64,000 bases of DNA from Microdochium bolleyi (Eukaryota; Ascomycota; Sordariomycetes; Xylariales; Microdochiaceae), in assembly GCA_001566295.1 (NCBI GenBank), contig KQ964245.1, forward strand, positions 1,555,524-1,619,523, given 5' to 3'. Below, piece by piece: positions 10,864 to 24,151 of the stretch (position 1 is its first letter; each line of letters starts with the position of its first letter). Made by a program: the position numbers and the translations under genes. Under the pieces are notes generated by a model. It saw only the letters and a program-made list of their open reading frames with translations, ran no database searches and was not told the DNA's origin.

Positions 10864-13181
10864 ATGTCGCAGGAGAACGGTCTCTGGAGTGTGCGACGAC
10901 CGCGAGAGGTGCGAGACTCTTGGTGTACCAGCAGCTTGGGAATACGCGCATACTGACCTCGTGTTTGTCGCCAGACCTTGGGCGGGCTTAACCCGAACTC
11001 GGCCATCCCGCAGCCCCCCTCAGCAATGAAGCGATCCAGCACCGCTGCTGGCTTCAGCCAGAGCCATGGTCGCTCCATGTCCGGATCTAGGCACTCCCTC
11101 GCCATGAGCCGACCAAGTCAACCCGTCTTCTCGCGTCCCTCGGTTGGTCCAAATATGGCCGAGGCAGGCATGTCCGCGATGAAGCGTCTTTCATCCCAGA
11201 ATGCGCCCGGCTCGGCCTTCAAGTCCTACGCATCAGGTGGCATACCAGGGCGCAGCTCCGAGAGCGACCGTCGCAGCAGTGTGTATCGCGCGCGCCCTTC
11301 CAGCGCCGGGCCGATGAGCCATCAGAGCTTCTTTCAACAAGGACCCCAGGCGGCTGGTGTCCCTCGTGACCCGCGACCACTCAAGGACAGGTCATGGCAA
11401 ACACGCATTGGCCAAGAACTGCTCGATTACCTCGCCCAGAACAACTTTGAGATGGAGATGAAGCACACATTGTCAGCAAACATCATAAAGTCGCCAACGC
11501 AGAAAGATTTCAACTACATGTTTCAATGGCTATATCACCGAATCGACCCGAGCTACCGCTTTCTGAAAAATATCGACCAAGAAGTCCCGCCAATTCTCAA
11601 GCAGCTGCGGTACCCCTACGAGAGAAGCATCACCAAGTCGCAAATCGCTGCTGTGGGTGGACAGAACTGGTCCACGTTTCTAGGTCTTCTCCACTGGATG
11701 ATGCAGCTTGCGCAGATGCTCGAGGGTTTTGCGGCACACAGCTACGATGCGGCATGCATGGAAAGCGGCGTGGACGTCGGTGGGGATCACATCATCTTCG
11801 ACTTCCTCAGCGCTGGATATCGCGACTGGCTCGCTATGGACGAGGACGCAGGCGACGATGATGCTGAGCAGGTGCTTGCGCCACACGTCGCATCCATGGC
11901 GAAAGCTTTCGAGAGATCGAATGCCAAGTATACCGACGAACTAGAGGCACTCGAGGCAGAGAACGCCCAGCTACTGAAAGAGATAGAGGACCTGGAGAAG
12001 TCGACGCCAGATCCCCGCGTTCTTGACAACCACTTCCGCATCATGGAGGAGGACAAAGTCAAATTCGAAGAGTACAACGCCCTGGCCTTGGCGAGATCTG
12101 AAAAGTACGAGAGCCGGATACAGATGCTCCAAGAAGAAATCGACAAGACAGAAGAAGAATTGAAAGAGGCAGACGAAGAGCGCCGGGGATTACAGAAAGA
12201 AGTCGACGACCAAGGAATCAGCATGCAGGATATCGACCGCATGACATCTGAGCGCGAGAGACTCCAAAAGGGCATCGAATCTGCGACGCAACGCCTGGAA
12301 GAAGTCAAGAAACGGGTGGCCGAGAAGGAGCTGGAAGCAAGCAGGAAACTCGAGGAGCTTGAGCGGCTGGTCGACAAATACAACACAGTCGCCTACCAGA
12401 TTGGATTGATTCCGGCGTCAGCAGTCAACGCGAAGGGCTTTGCTTACGAGCTCGCGGTTACCGTCAACGAATCCAACTTCTCCGGCTCGATAGTGAAGGG
12501 ATCCTACTCGAACGTGGGCGAAAGCGAACGACTGCTTGTGGATTCGGTCACCGGATACCAGCCAGCCCATGTGCTCAACTTGGACTTGCGAGGAAAGATT
12601 AAGAGCAACTTTCTCGCCTTGCGGAAAGAGATATCAGACCGACGCTCCGAGGCCATGGACATCATGATGAAGGACCACGATCTCCTCGACGGCATTAAGG
12701 AGACGATTGAGGACAAGAGGAATGAAGTTGAGGCGCTCGAGCACAGAGTGAGAGGTGCCGAAGATGAGTACGAGAAGACCAAGGAAGTCACGACCACGCA
12801 GAAATTGGCCTCGGACGCCCAGATCGAGAAGACTGAAAAGGAACTCGCCAAGATGCGCGCCCAGCTCACGGAGTCAGTTCAGCTCATGGAGCAACGGGAG
12901 ATGAACACCAACATCGAGTGAGTAGAGTCGACGTGTACAGCTCGACGGAAGCCAGCCGATACTAATGCTCTAACCCCAGATACGAACAACTCACGCTGCG
13001 TGCCAACAGCCTGCGCGAAGAGCTGCACACTGAGATTGAGAAGATGCTGAACGACATCATCAAGTTCAAGGTGCACATCCAGAAGAACCTTGAAGATTAC
13101 GAGGGCTTTGTCGCCGACGAGCTGGAGAAGGAACTTGGCAACGATGAGATGGCTGAGGAGACGCGACCCTTGGATATGTGA
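10864..13181 (+). CDS. NDC80: outer kinetochore protein NDC80 (HEC1)
   Basis: Microtubule-binding subunit of the Ndc80 complex (with Nuf2, Spc24 and Spc25), linking kinetochores to spindle microtubules. Exons 10864-10908, 10975-12917 and 12980-13181 give 729 residues. The short first exon supplies the N-terminus MSQENGLWSVRRPRE, joined to TLGGLNPNSAIPQPP; its donor is GTGCGA and a CTGAC branch point precedes the acceptor. Residues 1-130 are the basic, Ser-rich tail (Aurora B/Ipl1 target region in the family). The calponin-homology domain runs about 135-300 (DRSWQTRIGQELLDYLAQ, KDFNYMFQWLYHRIDPSYRF, WSTFLGLLHWMMQLAQ). A long coiled coil fills most of the rest, interrupted near YQIGLIPASAVNAKG (about 485-500), and the C-terminus ends ETRPLDM. 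Confidence 0.97.
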
Positions 13182-13800
13182 TCCCCTTGGGCGGTCGGCG
13201 ACATACAATCTGTGGGAACACAGCACAAAGGCGTGTGGGTGGACAGCGTTTGTTTTGCTTTTGCATGATGATGTTAGTTTTATGATACCACAGTGCTGCA
13301 AGCAAGGAGTTTTGGGAAGGCTGGGGCGGGACTGGATACCGCCACTCTGGGAGGCTTAGGAGGGCAGATACTATCTGACGAGCTTAACACCATACTACTA
13401 CTGAACCAACCGTACTGACTGCATCTGTGACTATTCAACCAATGCATCTCCCTCCGATCTCGTCGCTGCTTCAGCTCTGAATCAGAAAAATAGAGGGACC
13501 TTGAAACCCACACAAGCTCTCCGGAGCTTCGGCGGACACGAAACGTGGGGCAGCCGCCCCGGCGTTCCTGGTTCTGCAAGGCCGGACCCCTCCATCGCGT
13601 TACCGGAGCACATGTCAATAGCTCCCAGACATTGTCGTTCTTGTCCCGCCTTACAGCAACGAACAAGACACACACTACTTAAACACCAGCAAGATCAGCC
13701 TCCGGCGCCGACGTCCAACCTTCTTGATTGGCGCGTCTATTCCCATTGCCGGCTGTGAACCCTTTCCCTCCCTCGGGATTATCTCATCCGTAGACACACC
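13182..13800. other. intergenic between NDC80 and VPS25
   Basis: 3' flank of NDC80 followed by the VPS25 promoter, with a pyrimidine-rich leader just before 13801. Nothing else was seen. Confidence 0.5.
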
Positions 13801-14535
13801 ATGGCGTCATCAGCGACGCCAATACCAGCGGCTAGCTCCGCGACAACCAAACCGTTCGACTTCCCGCGCGAGTACAACTTCCCGCCCTTCTTCACGCGAC
13901 AGGCCAACCTGGCCACGCTGCACTCGCAGCGCGATACCTGGTCCCAGTTCATCCTCGCCTACTGCCGGCACCACCGCATATTCCGGCTCTCCCTGAGCAG
14001 CGCCATCAGCACCTCCAGCAGCTCCGACACGGCTGGCGGCAACAACAACAACAACAACGACAGCACTTCTTCCGCAGCAGCAGGAGCGAGCAACAGCACG
14101 GGGACGGCTGCGGCGGGGGGGCATGACGTTCGAGAGCTCTTCCACAACAGACGGCTCGACAGACGCCTCCCCCTGGCCGACGCGCGCGACGTGCTCGAGC
14201 ACATGCGCAAGGACGGCCGCGCGGAGCCCACCACCTCCAGCACAGGCACCTCCTTATCGCTGTCGTCGTCGTCCGGCGAGACCAGCGACGTGTGGTGGAT
14301 CTACTGGCGCACGCCCGACGAGTGGGCGGCCATGATCGAGGGCTATGTCGACGAGACGGCGCAGCGCGGCACCGTGCTGACGCTGTACGAGCTAGTCGAG
14401 GGCGAGGGCACGCGAGGCCGCGAGTTCCACGGCCTGCACCCGGACCTGCTGCAGAAGGCCCTGCAGACGCTCGTGAAGCGCGGCAAGGCCCAGATTTTCG
14501 GTCATGAGGACTCGCAGGGTGTCAAGTTCTTCTGA
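13801..14535 (+). CDS. VPS25: ESCRT-II subunit VPS25
   Basis: Part of the endosomal ESCRT-II complex (Vps22, Vps36, two Vps25); it recruits Vps20 of ESCRT-III during multivesicular body sorting. A single exon of 244 residues. The N-terminus FDFPREYNFPPFFTRQANLATLHSQR, with WSQFILAYCRHHRIFRL, is the first winged helix with the Pro-rich motif that contacts Vps22/Vps36. The second winged helix includes LFHNRRLDRRLPLADARDVLEHMRK, VWWIYWRTPDEWAAMIEGYV and LQKALQTLVKRGKAQIFGHE. Low-complexity Ser/Asn/Ala inserts at about 65-110 and 142-158 make it longer than the roughly 200-residue yeast protein. It is convergent with the BRCT gene, with only 312 bp between stop codons. Confidence 0.95.
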   Translation: MASSATPIPAASSATTKPFDFPREYNFPPFFTRQANLATLHSQRDTWSQFILAYCRHHRIFRLSLSSAISTSSSSDTAGGNNNNNNDSTSSAAAGASNSTGTAAAGGHDVRELFHNRRLDRRLPLADARDVLEHMRKDGRAEPTTSSTGTSLSLSSSSGETSDVWWIYWRTPDEWAAMIEGYVDETAQRGTVLTLYELVEGEGTRGREFHGLHPDLLQKALQTLVKRGKAQIFGHEDSQGVKFF

Positions 14536-14847
14536 GGTCGCCAGAGCAGCGAGTTTGAACCGACCGGTTTCGTTGTGAAATATGCGCTTGCGACGGTCTC
14601 CCCGAGCACGATACGACAGACGCCGAAGCGCAGCTCACATGGCGGCAAGCACCACAATTCGCATCCACAGTTGCGTACTGGTTGATCAATGGCATTACCT
14701 ATTTATACTCTTTACGACCTCTGGAGACCATGTCTAATAGCTGAACCCGGGATATTCTGGCACACGCCAACGGGAATCAGAAACAGCAACCACGAAGTAC
14801 CGCCCAAACGTCGTACAAAGGACAACCATTGCCCTCGAGCTCCATCA
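14536..14847. terminator. shared 3' region of VPS25 and Brc1-like gene
   Basis: The 312 bp between two convergent stop codons must hold both 3' UTRs and poly(A) sites; the transcripts could overlap. No coding sequence was found. Confidence 0.35.
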
Positions 14848-17672
14848 TTAAGTCGTCTTGTCATTGAAAAAGTTCGTGACGAGGTACTTTTCGTCCCAGA
14901 AAAGCTCTTGCCTCATGGCCACGTCCAGCAGCCAGTCCGACGCCACCACGCGAGGCTCCATGTTGCCTTTCCGCGCCATGTCCTCGAAGCGCTTCCACAG
15001 CTTCATCTCGGCCGGTTGCGCTGTGCTCAACAGGTAGACTGGCTCTTGGCCTCCCTCGTCCTCTTCCGGGTTGGTGGGTTTGATCGTCGTGCCGCTCCTG
15101 GCATTATAGGTCATGAACATGGCCCCATTGGCGTCCGCGATGGCTTTGTAACTGTCCGTTCCGTTCTTGATGTTGGCAGTGCAGTAGACGGGAATCCCCC
15201 ATAGCAGCTTGCCCTTGTTCTTGATTGCTCTTTGGGTCGAGATGGACAGTTTGAGGTCAAACTTCTTCTCGCTTTCGGCGTCCTTGAGGAGATAATCTGC
15301 AGGGTCCACAGCCTTTTTGGTGTCAAGGCAATCTTCTATCCATTCAGAGGAAACAACAGTGGCTCCCTTTGACAGGTTGCGGAGAAACTTGACAGTTCGC
15401 ACAATCTGGGGAGCCACCAGGTAGTCGACTGGCTGGCCATCAGTGACGACAGCGATGCCCATATCCCGTAGTTTCCTCTGGAGAATCGTGTCAGCTACAG
15501 CGCACGCATAAAAGATAGATGACTTCCTGCGCAATTTCTTCGGGATCTGCATCACCTACCCGATCTGCATCCTCTTTGTGCTTGTCATTGACCCATCGCT
15601 TAAACCCTGTGAGGACAACACGCGTTTCGACATGTGGCAGAGTTGGCCTTGCCTTCTTGGCTGGCCGCTTTTCTGAGCTCGGCTCGTCGTCATGGTCTGT
15701 AGCTCTGCTTGGACTAGAAGCAGTGCGCTTGAGAAGGTTCTCCTTCTCGACCTGGTCCAGAGCCCGTTTGCCACCCCAATGCCCGTTGCCGTCTTTGGCT
15801 GACCGCTTCTTCTCCTTCTCGTACAAAGCGATGTCGGGCGCAATCTCCGACAGTCTGTTGATAGCCTTGTCCTTGGCGCTGCGGACTGATGATGATACAG
15901 TGGAAGGCGTCTCGTTCTCCTTGCCGGCGCGAATGTGTTTAGCCCGTGCCGGAGTTGACATCTGTTGTGCAGACGACCTTCGCCTGGATGGCAACTCGAA
16001 AACCTCGGTCGACTTGACGGCAAAGTCATCGTCGGTGTCCTTCATGACGTCAAAGTCTTTCCGAGCTTGACGGCCAATGGCAACCCCTTCAGCAGGGCCA
16101 TCAGCATAGGAATTATCCTCTGCCATTTCCACAATCTTGAGTTTCTTGGTGGATACTGGTGATGGTCGCGAAGGGCCGCCTGGGTAGTACAGTGATGCCA
16201 CTCTTGCTTCGCTCAATGGTGTCTGGCCAATCACCTCACCCAAGTTCGTCCGAGCTGGAAAGTACGTGTACTTCTCGTTGGTGACCGATTGCAGTTCGCA
16301 TTTGGCATAGCTTTCCTCGATCCAGAGGTGATTGATCATGTGGATGTTCCAGTCTCGCGCAGCCTCGCATTTCTCGCTGTTATCCCTGGCTGTAACCAAG
16401 TGGGAGTTGTCTGCCTTCATTGTCTTGGTAAACGTCGCTCCTGCGGCCGTGATCAGATTCTCTAGGTATATGCGTGCCTCGCCTCCATAATTGGAAACTG
16501 TGATCCGCAGGTCCTTGAAGCCTTTTATACCGTCGCGCGGAATCGGATAATGCAGCAAACGTAGCATTGGCGAGGTCCATTCGTTCATGGTGATGATGTA
16601 GTAGAGCCAAGATAGGCTGCCCACGGTCTTGCCCAGGTGAGATGCGCGTACGTAGTGGTTCCCGTCTCTGTACTGGCAAACAAACCAATCACATGTCTCG
16701 ACCTCGCTGGTAAGTTCACCTCCGCCCTCGTGGATGAGGTCACTGACGATGGTTCGCAGACGATCTCTAATGGCAAGATCTGACGAAAGCATGACTTTGA
16801 TGCCCTTGAACACAGTAAGCAAAGGGCGACCAGTCATGGAGTCAGCGGGCGTTGGAATATAGTCGGGGCGAGCAGATGTAGCACCCTGGAGATGCTGGCT
16901 GGACGGCACCTGGACATCCTTGTCGTGTTTCGCTTGCAGGATTTCTGGGTCGGGCAGCAAGTAAGGTGCCTCGTCAATCTTCTTCCCGAGTCTGAAGCAA
17001 TCGTCGAACCTGTATCTACATGTCAGCATGGATTAGCCCGTCATGCGTGGCTTCTACGCTTACCAGTGAGGCAGGACAATCTTGCATTTGAGCCCCTTGG
17101 ACAAAGCGAGCTGGCACTTCTCATGGTCAAGGCTCAGGGCACAGATATGCGTCGTTAACTTGTTGACCGCGACCGAGTCCATGCCGCCCATAGCGGTGAC
17201 AGCACCAATTATTGTTTCCTTGTCGGTATCAGGAATATCGGCTGCCGTAACGACAACGTCGGAGAAGATCATGCGGGGATCTGGAGTATAGGGGCGGAGC
17301 TGTGCTTGCTTGCCCTTGGCGAGTGATGCAGAGATCCATTTCGTTCGTACGACGGGGATGAGTAGAGCTTTCGTTTCAGTGTATTCGGGGAAGTCTATTG
17401 TGTTTGAAATAATGTGTGTGATTTGCGCAAGAGGGAGCGTGCCGTCACGCTTGCGATCGAGGACCTCGCCGCCGGACTTGACGATGTGCTGAGACAACTA
17501 TGATCGTGACTCAAGTTAGATTTGGCTCTGCCATGGGACCAGCAATGGTAGAAAACCGGTGGGCATGCATGGAGACACGGGTGCATACCTCAGAGACAAC
17601 ATTTTCGGTCAGTTCCCTGCCCGGGATGAACGTGAAGACACAGGCGTCGAAGACTTTGCTGGGGTCTCCCAT
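14848..17672 (-). CDS. BRC1: multi-BRCT DNA-damage scaffold, Brc1/Rtt107-like
   Basis: Scaffold that binds damage-phosphorylated H2A and supports replication-fork repair with Slx4 and Smc5/6 (known for S. pombe Brc1 and yeast Rtt107). Exons 17672-17589, 17497-17064, 17009-15560 and 15477-14848 give 865 residues, near the length of Brc1. Introns rejoin clean BRCT blocks: VVSE/LSQHIVKSGGEVLDR, KIVLPHW/FDDCFRLGKK, DADR/RKLRDMGIAVVTDG. BRCT repeats: about 5-100 and 100-190 (HWFDDCFRLGK ends the second), a central pair at about 220-420 (GRPLLTVFKGIKVMLSS, then FKDLRITVSNYGGEAR with HMINHLWIEESY), a disordered Lys/Ser-rich linker at about 430-630 with SP/TP and likely nuclear signals (EKRPAKKARP), and a C-terminal pair at about 635-865 (RVVLTGFKRW, TVVSSEWIEDCL, VVASDWLLDVAMRQ). 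The C-terminal pair is the gamma-H2A reader in the family. Start ATG lies in MGDPSKVFDACVFTF. Confidence 0.9.
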
Positions 17673-20600
17673 TGTGCAAGCTGTTGAGGGAGATCGACTG
17701 CGGGAAGGATTCGTGGAACAAAGGTCGGGCGTGGCAGTCAACGACTGCAAAACATCAGGGGCTTGGTGTTTTGTGTATTGCCCGCCTGGCGGACACGAGG
17801 AGGTGACCGATTGTCACAGGCCTGGGGAGTGCGTGGGCTGCAAGTACGGATGGCGATACAGTGTTGCTCGTGATGCTCCGGTGTGAGCAGTCCAAACGTA
17901 CTTGTGAATCTGGCTGAGACGGCGAACGGCGCAGGACTCGGAGTCGCGAGTTGCAGAGTTGGGATTTGCCGTGTTTGGGCCTGCACAAGCTGTGGTCGTC
18001 GGCCAGAGCAACGATGTGAAGTCTTGTGCCTGCAGGCAGGAATAACAAGGGTGCGCCTCGTGGGACGCGTCAAGCTAAAGTGCCACTCAACGCGAGCTGC
18101 ACGCGGCCCACATGACCGTGAACAGATGCACGTCACAAACAATTATGCACCCCGCTCAGGAACACTTATGTCTATCGCAGAGTACGGAGTAGTCCACAGC
18201 TGGCGTACATAGGCCGTAGGATATTTGCCTCTGTGTCATCCCAAGCTGCATGGCATGGTGATTGCGAGTCCCTTGCCGGGAATTCTGCTGTATTATCGAG
18301 ACCTTGTGCCAGGCTTGATCAGTTTGGATGGCCTTGAATGTGACGATGACTGCTTCACTCCGAGCTGGGTCTGGCTTTCTCCTGAAGGACTATGCACGAG
18401 CTGAACGAAGACATTTCATTGCACAGTGGCATCGTCACGAGGCACAACCCCATTCGAGTTGCATGCAATATCGATCTGGGCCAGACCCACGAACTATATC
18501 GACTTGCCCAGGGTGTGAGCAAGCGTGGTCGGCAACCATGCTGGCTGCAAATCCCTTTCGGCGTCCACCCAAGTGGGAAGCATAGTCCCGTTTGGCGACG
18601 CGGCAGAGGTCGAGTCGCAAAATTGGCCGCCGTCGCAGCCTTGCAGCATCTTCCATTTGCATATCACGGCAGATTAGGACCACACATTGCTGAGCCGACG
18701 CTGGCGCCTTTGCATCACCGAATGCTTCGGCTGGGGTTCTCGAAGGTTTCCCGTGTCGTGTCCCGGCCGCCCAAACATCGGGGCTGACCCACCCAGGCCC
18801 GGTCCACGGAGCCGGCTCCCACGGTCACCGGCTCTCTCGCCGTGCCGGCAATGGTGCTACAACGGCTGCGTGACTACAAACCACCATGCTGTCACTGAAG
18901 GTCATGCTGCTATGGCCGCGCAGTGTGGACATCGTCTAGCCTCCCCGTTCACGTATCATTTGGTAATGGCTAATTGGAACTCCAAGGGTTCTGACTATCG
19001 CGAAGCATGTCAACGTGCGCCCATACATGCCCACTTTCGCAAGCATCATTGCGGAAGAGGTTGTTCAACTCCCACTCTCACGTGCCACGTTTCTCGCACT
19101 TCACATGAGTACGAGATCGCAGCCACCCAGGTTGTGGCGCGCCTCTGAACAGAGGTAAAGCATGGTTATGGCCAAGACCGTCGGGCCGAAGACCCTGGAA
19201 AGCATTCTGAGGTAGACTGGTTCCAAGAGATCGAGTTTGGGAAGAAACCCAGTGGCTGATCTTTATGTCAGTGGCCTCGATCTTTCGATTGTGTACCCGC
19301 GAGGTGCCGTTCGACGGCACCATCCGGGTCGTGAGGACGTCATTGCTAGATTTCGGTTGCACTTTGGGTTGCATCAGACACAAAAGGTTGTTGTCCATCG
19401 CACAGTGATCGGCATGGAGCCGATGCTCATGTTTTAACTTTCTGCTGAGATCCGCATCCTTGGATGGTCTCGATCATTTGGTCCACTTTACCTCACCTTA
19501 TTTTCCTTCCGGGCTCAGCATTGCTGCACCACACAATGTGTGACCAGGACACGCACAAATGAATGAAGGTGTGAACGCTTGCTGGGACCAGGTTCCGCAC
19601 GTCGGAGGCGAGGTGTGCATTTGGGCTTTGGCGGCCTGTTCCCTGGTCCTTGGCTCCCATGAGGTGAAAGCGCGAATAGTCCTGCCAGGATCTTGACTCC
19701 AGAGGCCACTGTCAGAGACCGCTTTCCAGCATAAGTCAGGCGCCGTAGTCGCAGAGCAGTAAAGGGAGTTGGGGCAGTCGTCGCGAGTCTCAGGCTCTGG
19801 GGTGCTCGGTCGATCAGGCGTCAACGAGACAGTCGTCTGCGCGGCACGTCATCAGCCAAGACCTCATGTCGAGAAGGCACCCGCTCATGGAAGAACCCCC
19901 CCCCCCCAAGCGCATGCGTAACTTTGTTCATGGCCAAGCAAGGGTCGGACTTGCGGTCAAGCGCGGATGAAGCACCGGTACACCGTAGATCCAGTGCGCA
20001 TGGATTGCCTGAGCCTCGTCATCGTCGGCGTGCTGTCCGTTGGCCGGCGTTCACATGCAGGACTTGACCACACGTGATACGGTAGGCGACGAGAGACTAA
20101 GACAGGGGCAGGGCCCAGCCACCGACGAGGCCTCTGGACCATCAACCAGGCGGGAGAGGGAGAGAAATGGCTGCCACTGGGCCGGTGCTGCGCTAAATGC
20201 GAAAGGCGCGGAGGGGCACCTTTGGGCACTCGACCAGGCAGGAGGCCGCACGAGCAGCGGCCAGCGCCAAACGCCGCTGCCGCCGCCTCCGCCTGCTCCA
20301 GTCGCACCCTTGCGCCTCTGATCCGCCGGACAAGCATTTGATTGCAGCCCATCTGGGCCGGCCATGGAGACGCCGTCTGACTATGCTCGCGCTGTGCCCG
20401 CTCCTCACTGGCAGGCGGCAGCATCCAGGATCAGCATTCTGGCGGCACGCCAACACCACAGGCTACCGCAGACAAGTCGGCCATCCCATCTCTCCGCCCG
20501 CCGTGTGTCCCGCCTGCTTGGGGTGCCCGGACTGCCATCAACACCACCACCTCACGCCCTAGTCGACTGCCTCGCCGCCGGCACAGTACTGCACCAGGCC

Positions 20601-21078
20601 AAGCACCCTGCTCGCTTCCCCACCACCTTGCACACCCAGGCTCCCTCACCTCCAGCAGCCGCCAACAGTCCCCACGATCTCCTGCCCACGCGATGACCCC
20701 GTAGTCGACCGCTCTCTCCGGCCCCCGAACTTCGTTGCTCACTTGACCGCCTCCCGGCCGTGCGGACGTCCACACAACGTTCCGCTCCGAGACCTTGGCC
20801 GTGCTCCAACCCGTCCACGTCGGCTCCCGCGATCTCTCGACCGACCCCTAATACTCGGACCGGCAAGCGACATTCCGGCTGAATCAAGCATCTTGTCTCG
20901 CCGACCAGCCTCGAGCTCCCTGGCTGGCGTCAACGACTGTCCATCACCCTTCGACGGTACTCTCAGCCTGTGGGCCCATATGATATTTCCCAGAAAACGC
21001 GCCAATACGCTACCCGAACGATCGAAGGCATTCCCGGGTCTCTGACCTCTCGAGGTCTCATAGGTCGACACCTTGTCG
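17673..21078. other. 3.4-kb intergenic, divergent flank of Brc1-like and ZDS1
   Basis: No protein family is recognisable in either strand. A 12-base poly(C) run lies at 19896-19907. The last 500 bases before ZDS1 are C/T-rich and probably promoter plus 5' UTR. The size of this spacer is notable, but I see no transposon ends or RNA gene. Confidence 0.5.
19896..19907. repeat. poly(C) tract, 12 C
   Basis: Twelve uninterrupted C in intergenic sequence; one of several such tracts in the window. Confidence 0.95.
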
Positions 21079-24000
21079 ATGATGGTAGGTGCTCAAGCTG
21101 AACCGCAGAAAGGAAACCTATTCTTCACCAACGTGGCGAAGTGGGAGGCAAACATTCCGTCCTAGCACGTCGGCCTCCTCCTATCCGGACATGCTCTGTT
21201 CCCGAGAGACCGGTCCGATCGTCGCCGCCATAACCTTGCGCTCTTCCCCGTCCGCTTCCGTGCACTTGCTCTTTCCACCCCAATGTCGGGTACTAATACT
21301 GCCTGCACTCCCAGACCTCTCCTCGGTTCCACGATGTTGGCGGCAGCTTCGCAGATCGGCGCGGGCACGCCCACAATCTGTCGTCAGATTCGACCCACCA
21401 TATCACTGAGACCATCGGCGGGCTTTACGGCGACGACGACGACGATTACCCAGCTATAAACAGCCAGCAAAGACCCATGAGCTTCATCGCCTCTCCTCGC
21501 GGTGGGGAGCAAATCCCGAGCCATATCTCCATCAACGATGATCCCAGCCTCAGGATAGCGCGGTCACAATCCGACACGGCAGCCGACTATCAAAGCCTAA
21601 GGGGGTCGAGCGGCCACAGCGACTCGCAATCGTCCTCAATAGCTCCGTCGCGGATGCCTAGCCAGCGAAGCATGTCATACGACTCGAGCCAAGTGTCGCC
21701 AATATCGCCATTGTCTCCGACCTTGAGAGAGATGCAAGAAGCCGAGCAGTTTCCCTTGACAAATATCGACAACCCCAGCGACATTGCGCAGGAGCTCAGC
21801 AACTTGCAAGCCTTGCGGCGCATGTCTATGGATGTCTCAAACCACAGCGATCCAGACCTATTGCCTTTTCAGGGCGTATCACTCATGGCCATGCCATCGG
21901 TCGCGCCAAGAGGAGACGATGACGCAGACCCCTCTCGTCTGCTTTGGGTACCAGCAGGTGTACACCCCGAACTGGCGCCATCGGAGTTCAAGACGTTTGT
22001 CGAGACGAGAGTCAAGCGCATGAAACGGCGATCCGAGGAGGCAGCTGCCTCATCGCTCTCGCCTGATGGGCTGAACAGGAGTGACTCGAGTGGTCTACGG
22101 CGTAAAAAGTCTATGCTGTCGCGCCAGATTGATAACAATGCGGTGCAAGGAGGCGACAAGTATGTCGATGGTGCAGAGCGCTTGGAATGGAGTAATTCCC
22201 GGAGCTCATCAGGGCCGAGTGGGCTTAGCTTGGACGAGCTTGTCAATGACCCAACAAAAGCCGTTCAACGACTCACGCTTGAGTCACAAGCCGCGGACAA
22301 CGGCCTCTCTGACGACATGCCAATATTACCGGCTGTTCCTGGTATGGGTCTTCGTCGTTCGACACGTACGACATATCGCAAAGGAGGGAGCCTGAAGAGC
22401 CGCGGTGGTTCTGGCAGATCTGGTGGAAGGGAATCCTTCTCATCTAGAATTTCTCGGAAATCAGAGGAAGACGCACAGGGCCTGACCGCTGATTCGCCGC
22501 CTCAGGCACCGCCAGGCCATGGTCTATCGCGGGTTCAATCAGAGCCGATTGTCATGGACGACTACTCGCGCCAATCTAAGTCAGTTCGACGACAGCAGAC
22601 GTTTTCAAGGGAGCCCCCGGCACCCGATATGGACATCACGAACCAATATGGTGATCCACAGCAATCAAGCTCGAGATGGGGCTCGTCAAATGACGACCCA
22701 AGGACGGCCTCGCCCATCCCACAAATCGTTGAAACGCCAGCCGCCGAAGATACGCCAGAAGCTTCTGATTACAATACTGCGCAACAATCGCGAGGATTTC
22801 CCGAACGCTCGTCATCATCACATCACGCTCAGGGACAGACGTCTGGGAGTGCTCCGGAGGAGCCGCCCGCACGATCAAACCGGCGACCAGCCTACGGTTC
22901 ACAAGCTCAAAGTTCGTCTCAGCAGGGCCAGAGCCGCACTCGCCCATCGAGCAGCGGCAATGGCACTCTCGATGAAATGACACAAAACGTGTCGGCCTTA
23001 CCTGGCAGCGGGTCCACAAGAACAGACAGCCTCACGTTCATTCCGACCTTTTCATCCGCTCCTGATGATCGCAAATCGGAAAAGAAGAGCAAGAAGGACA
23101 AGGGCGATTCGGAGGGCTCGTCCAAATCCTCTCCGTGGAAGTGGCTCAAGAGTGATGATAAGGATAAGAAGAAGAAGGACGACGAGCCGAAAAAGTCTCG
23201 TGGGAGACTTTCTTCTGAGAAGCCACAAGATAATGCTCGGCTCGATGTTCTGCAGACCTCGATTGATGGTTCCCGCCAGAAGGGGCGCGACAGTCTTGTT
23301 CTAGACCGCGACAATGTTGATTCAAAACTCGACGAAGAGCGCAAGAAAGAGAACAACCGCAAGCCTGCTGACGGCAAGAAGGAAAAGGATGGCTTGTTCG
23401 CTTCCATCTTTGGCGGAAAAAAGAAGGGAGACAGGGATTCGTCCAACCGCAAGTCGCATTCGCAACGCGCGCTCTCGCCTGAGCCTGCTCCGTACCGTCC
23501 TCAGAAACCCGACGTCGATTACCATTGGACGCGATTCCCGATACTCGAGGAGCGTGCCATATACCGGATGGCACACATCAAGCTCGCTAACCCTCGCCGT
23601 GCGCTCTACAGCCAGGTCCTGCTCAGCAACTTCATGTATGCATACCTTGCCAAGGTCCAAGCCATGCATCCTCAGATGCAAGTTCCCATTTCGCCGCAGC
23701 AAAAGCGCCTGCAGGAGGAAGAGAGGCGGCGGAAGGAACAGGAGCAGCAGTACCTAGAGCAGCAGCAAGCACAAGAGAGCATGGATCAATACAACTTCGA
23801 GTATCACCGGGTAAGTGCCCGAACTTGGGCGCACGCTCACCATCGTCCGCATTGCTGTGCAACTGCTAACACGCCCACGATCTCCAGACAAGCTCTGATC
23901 AGTACGCAGATCAGAACCCGCAGACGGGCGACTACCCCGAGGATGCCGAGATCTACGACTATGACCATGGCAGAGATCATCAAGGCACCGGGGCTGGTTA

Positions 24001-24151
24001 CGAGGATGGTAACGATTATGGCGATCAAGGGGACGGCAAGGACTATTATGGCTACGACTACCAGGACCGTGGTCAAGGCAATGGCAATGGCAACGGCAAT
24101 GGTAACGGGAACAACGGGCGCCGCCAACAAGGGCACGAGCAGATGTGGTAG
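21079..24151 (+). CDS. ZDS1: Zds1/Zds2-like regulator of PP2A-Cdc55
   Basis: Yeast Zds1/2 bind the Cdc55 subunit of PP2A and control mitotic entry/exit, polarity and stress signalling. Model: exons 21079-21084, 21315-23810 and 23888-24151, 921 residues. The Zds1 C-terminal domain is clear at about 733-785 (DVDYHWTRFPILEERAIYRM, AHIKLANPRRALYSQVLLSN). The rest is disordered, with Ser-rich, Gln-rich and Lys-rich charged segments and many SP sites. The last exon encodes an Asp/Tyr/Gly/Asn-rich tail with GN repeats ending EQMW. The frame is open well upstream of the first internal ATG (21477), encoding DSTHHITETIGGLYGDDDD, so the protein starts earlier. The model uses ATGATG before a GTAGGT donor, a TACTAAT branch point (21291-21297) and the acceptor at 21313-21314, all in phase. 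The 6-base first coding exon is inferred. Confidence 0.88.

Noticed and set aside
18328..20700. Overlapping plus and minus ORFs of 80-155 codons
   Set aside because: No splice-consistent model, no domain, and several frames open at once as expected in GC-rich DNA.
22636..23757. Several open frames on both strands inside ZDS1
   Set aside because: Shadows of a Ser-rich coding exon; the plus frame carries the Zds1 C-terminal domain.
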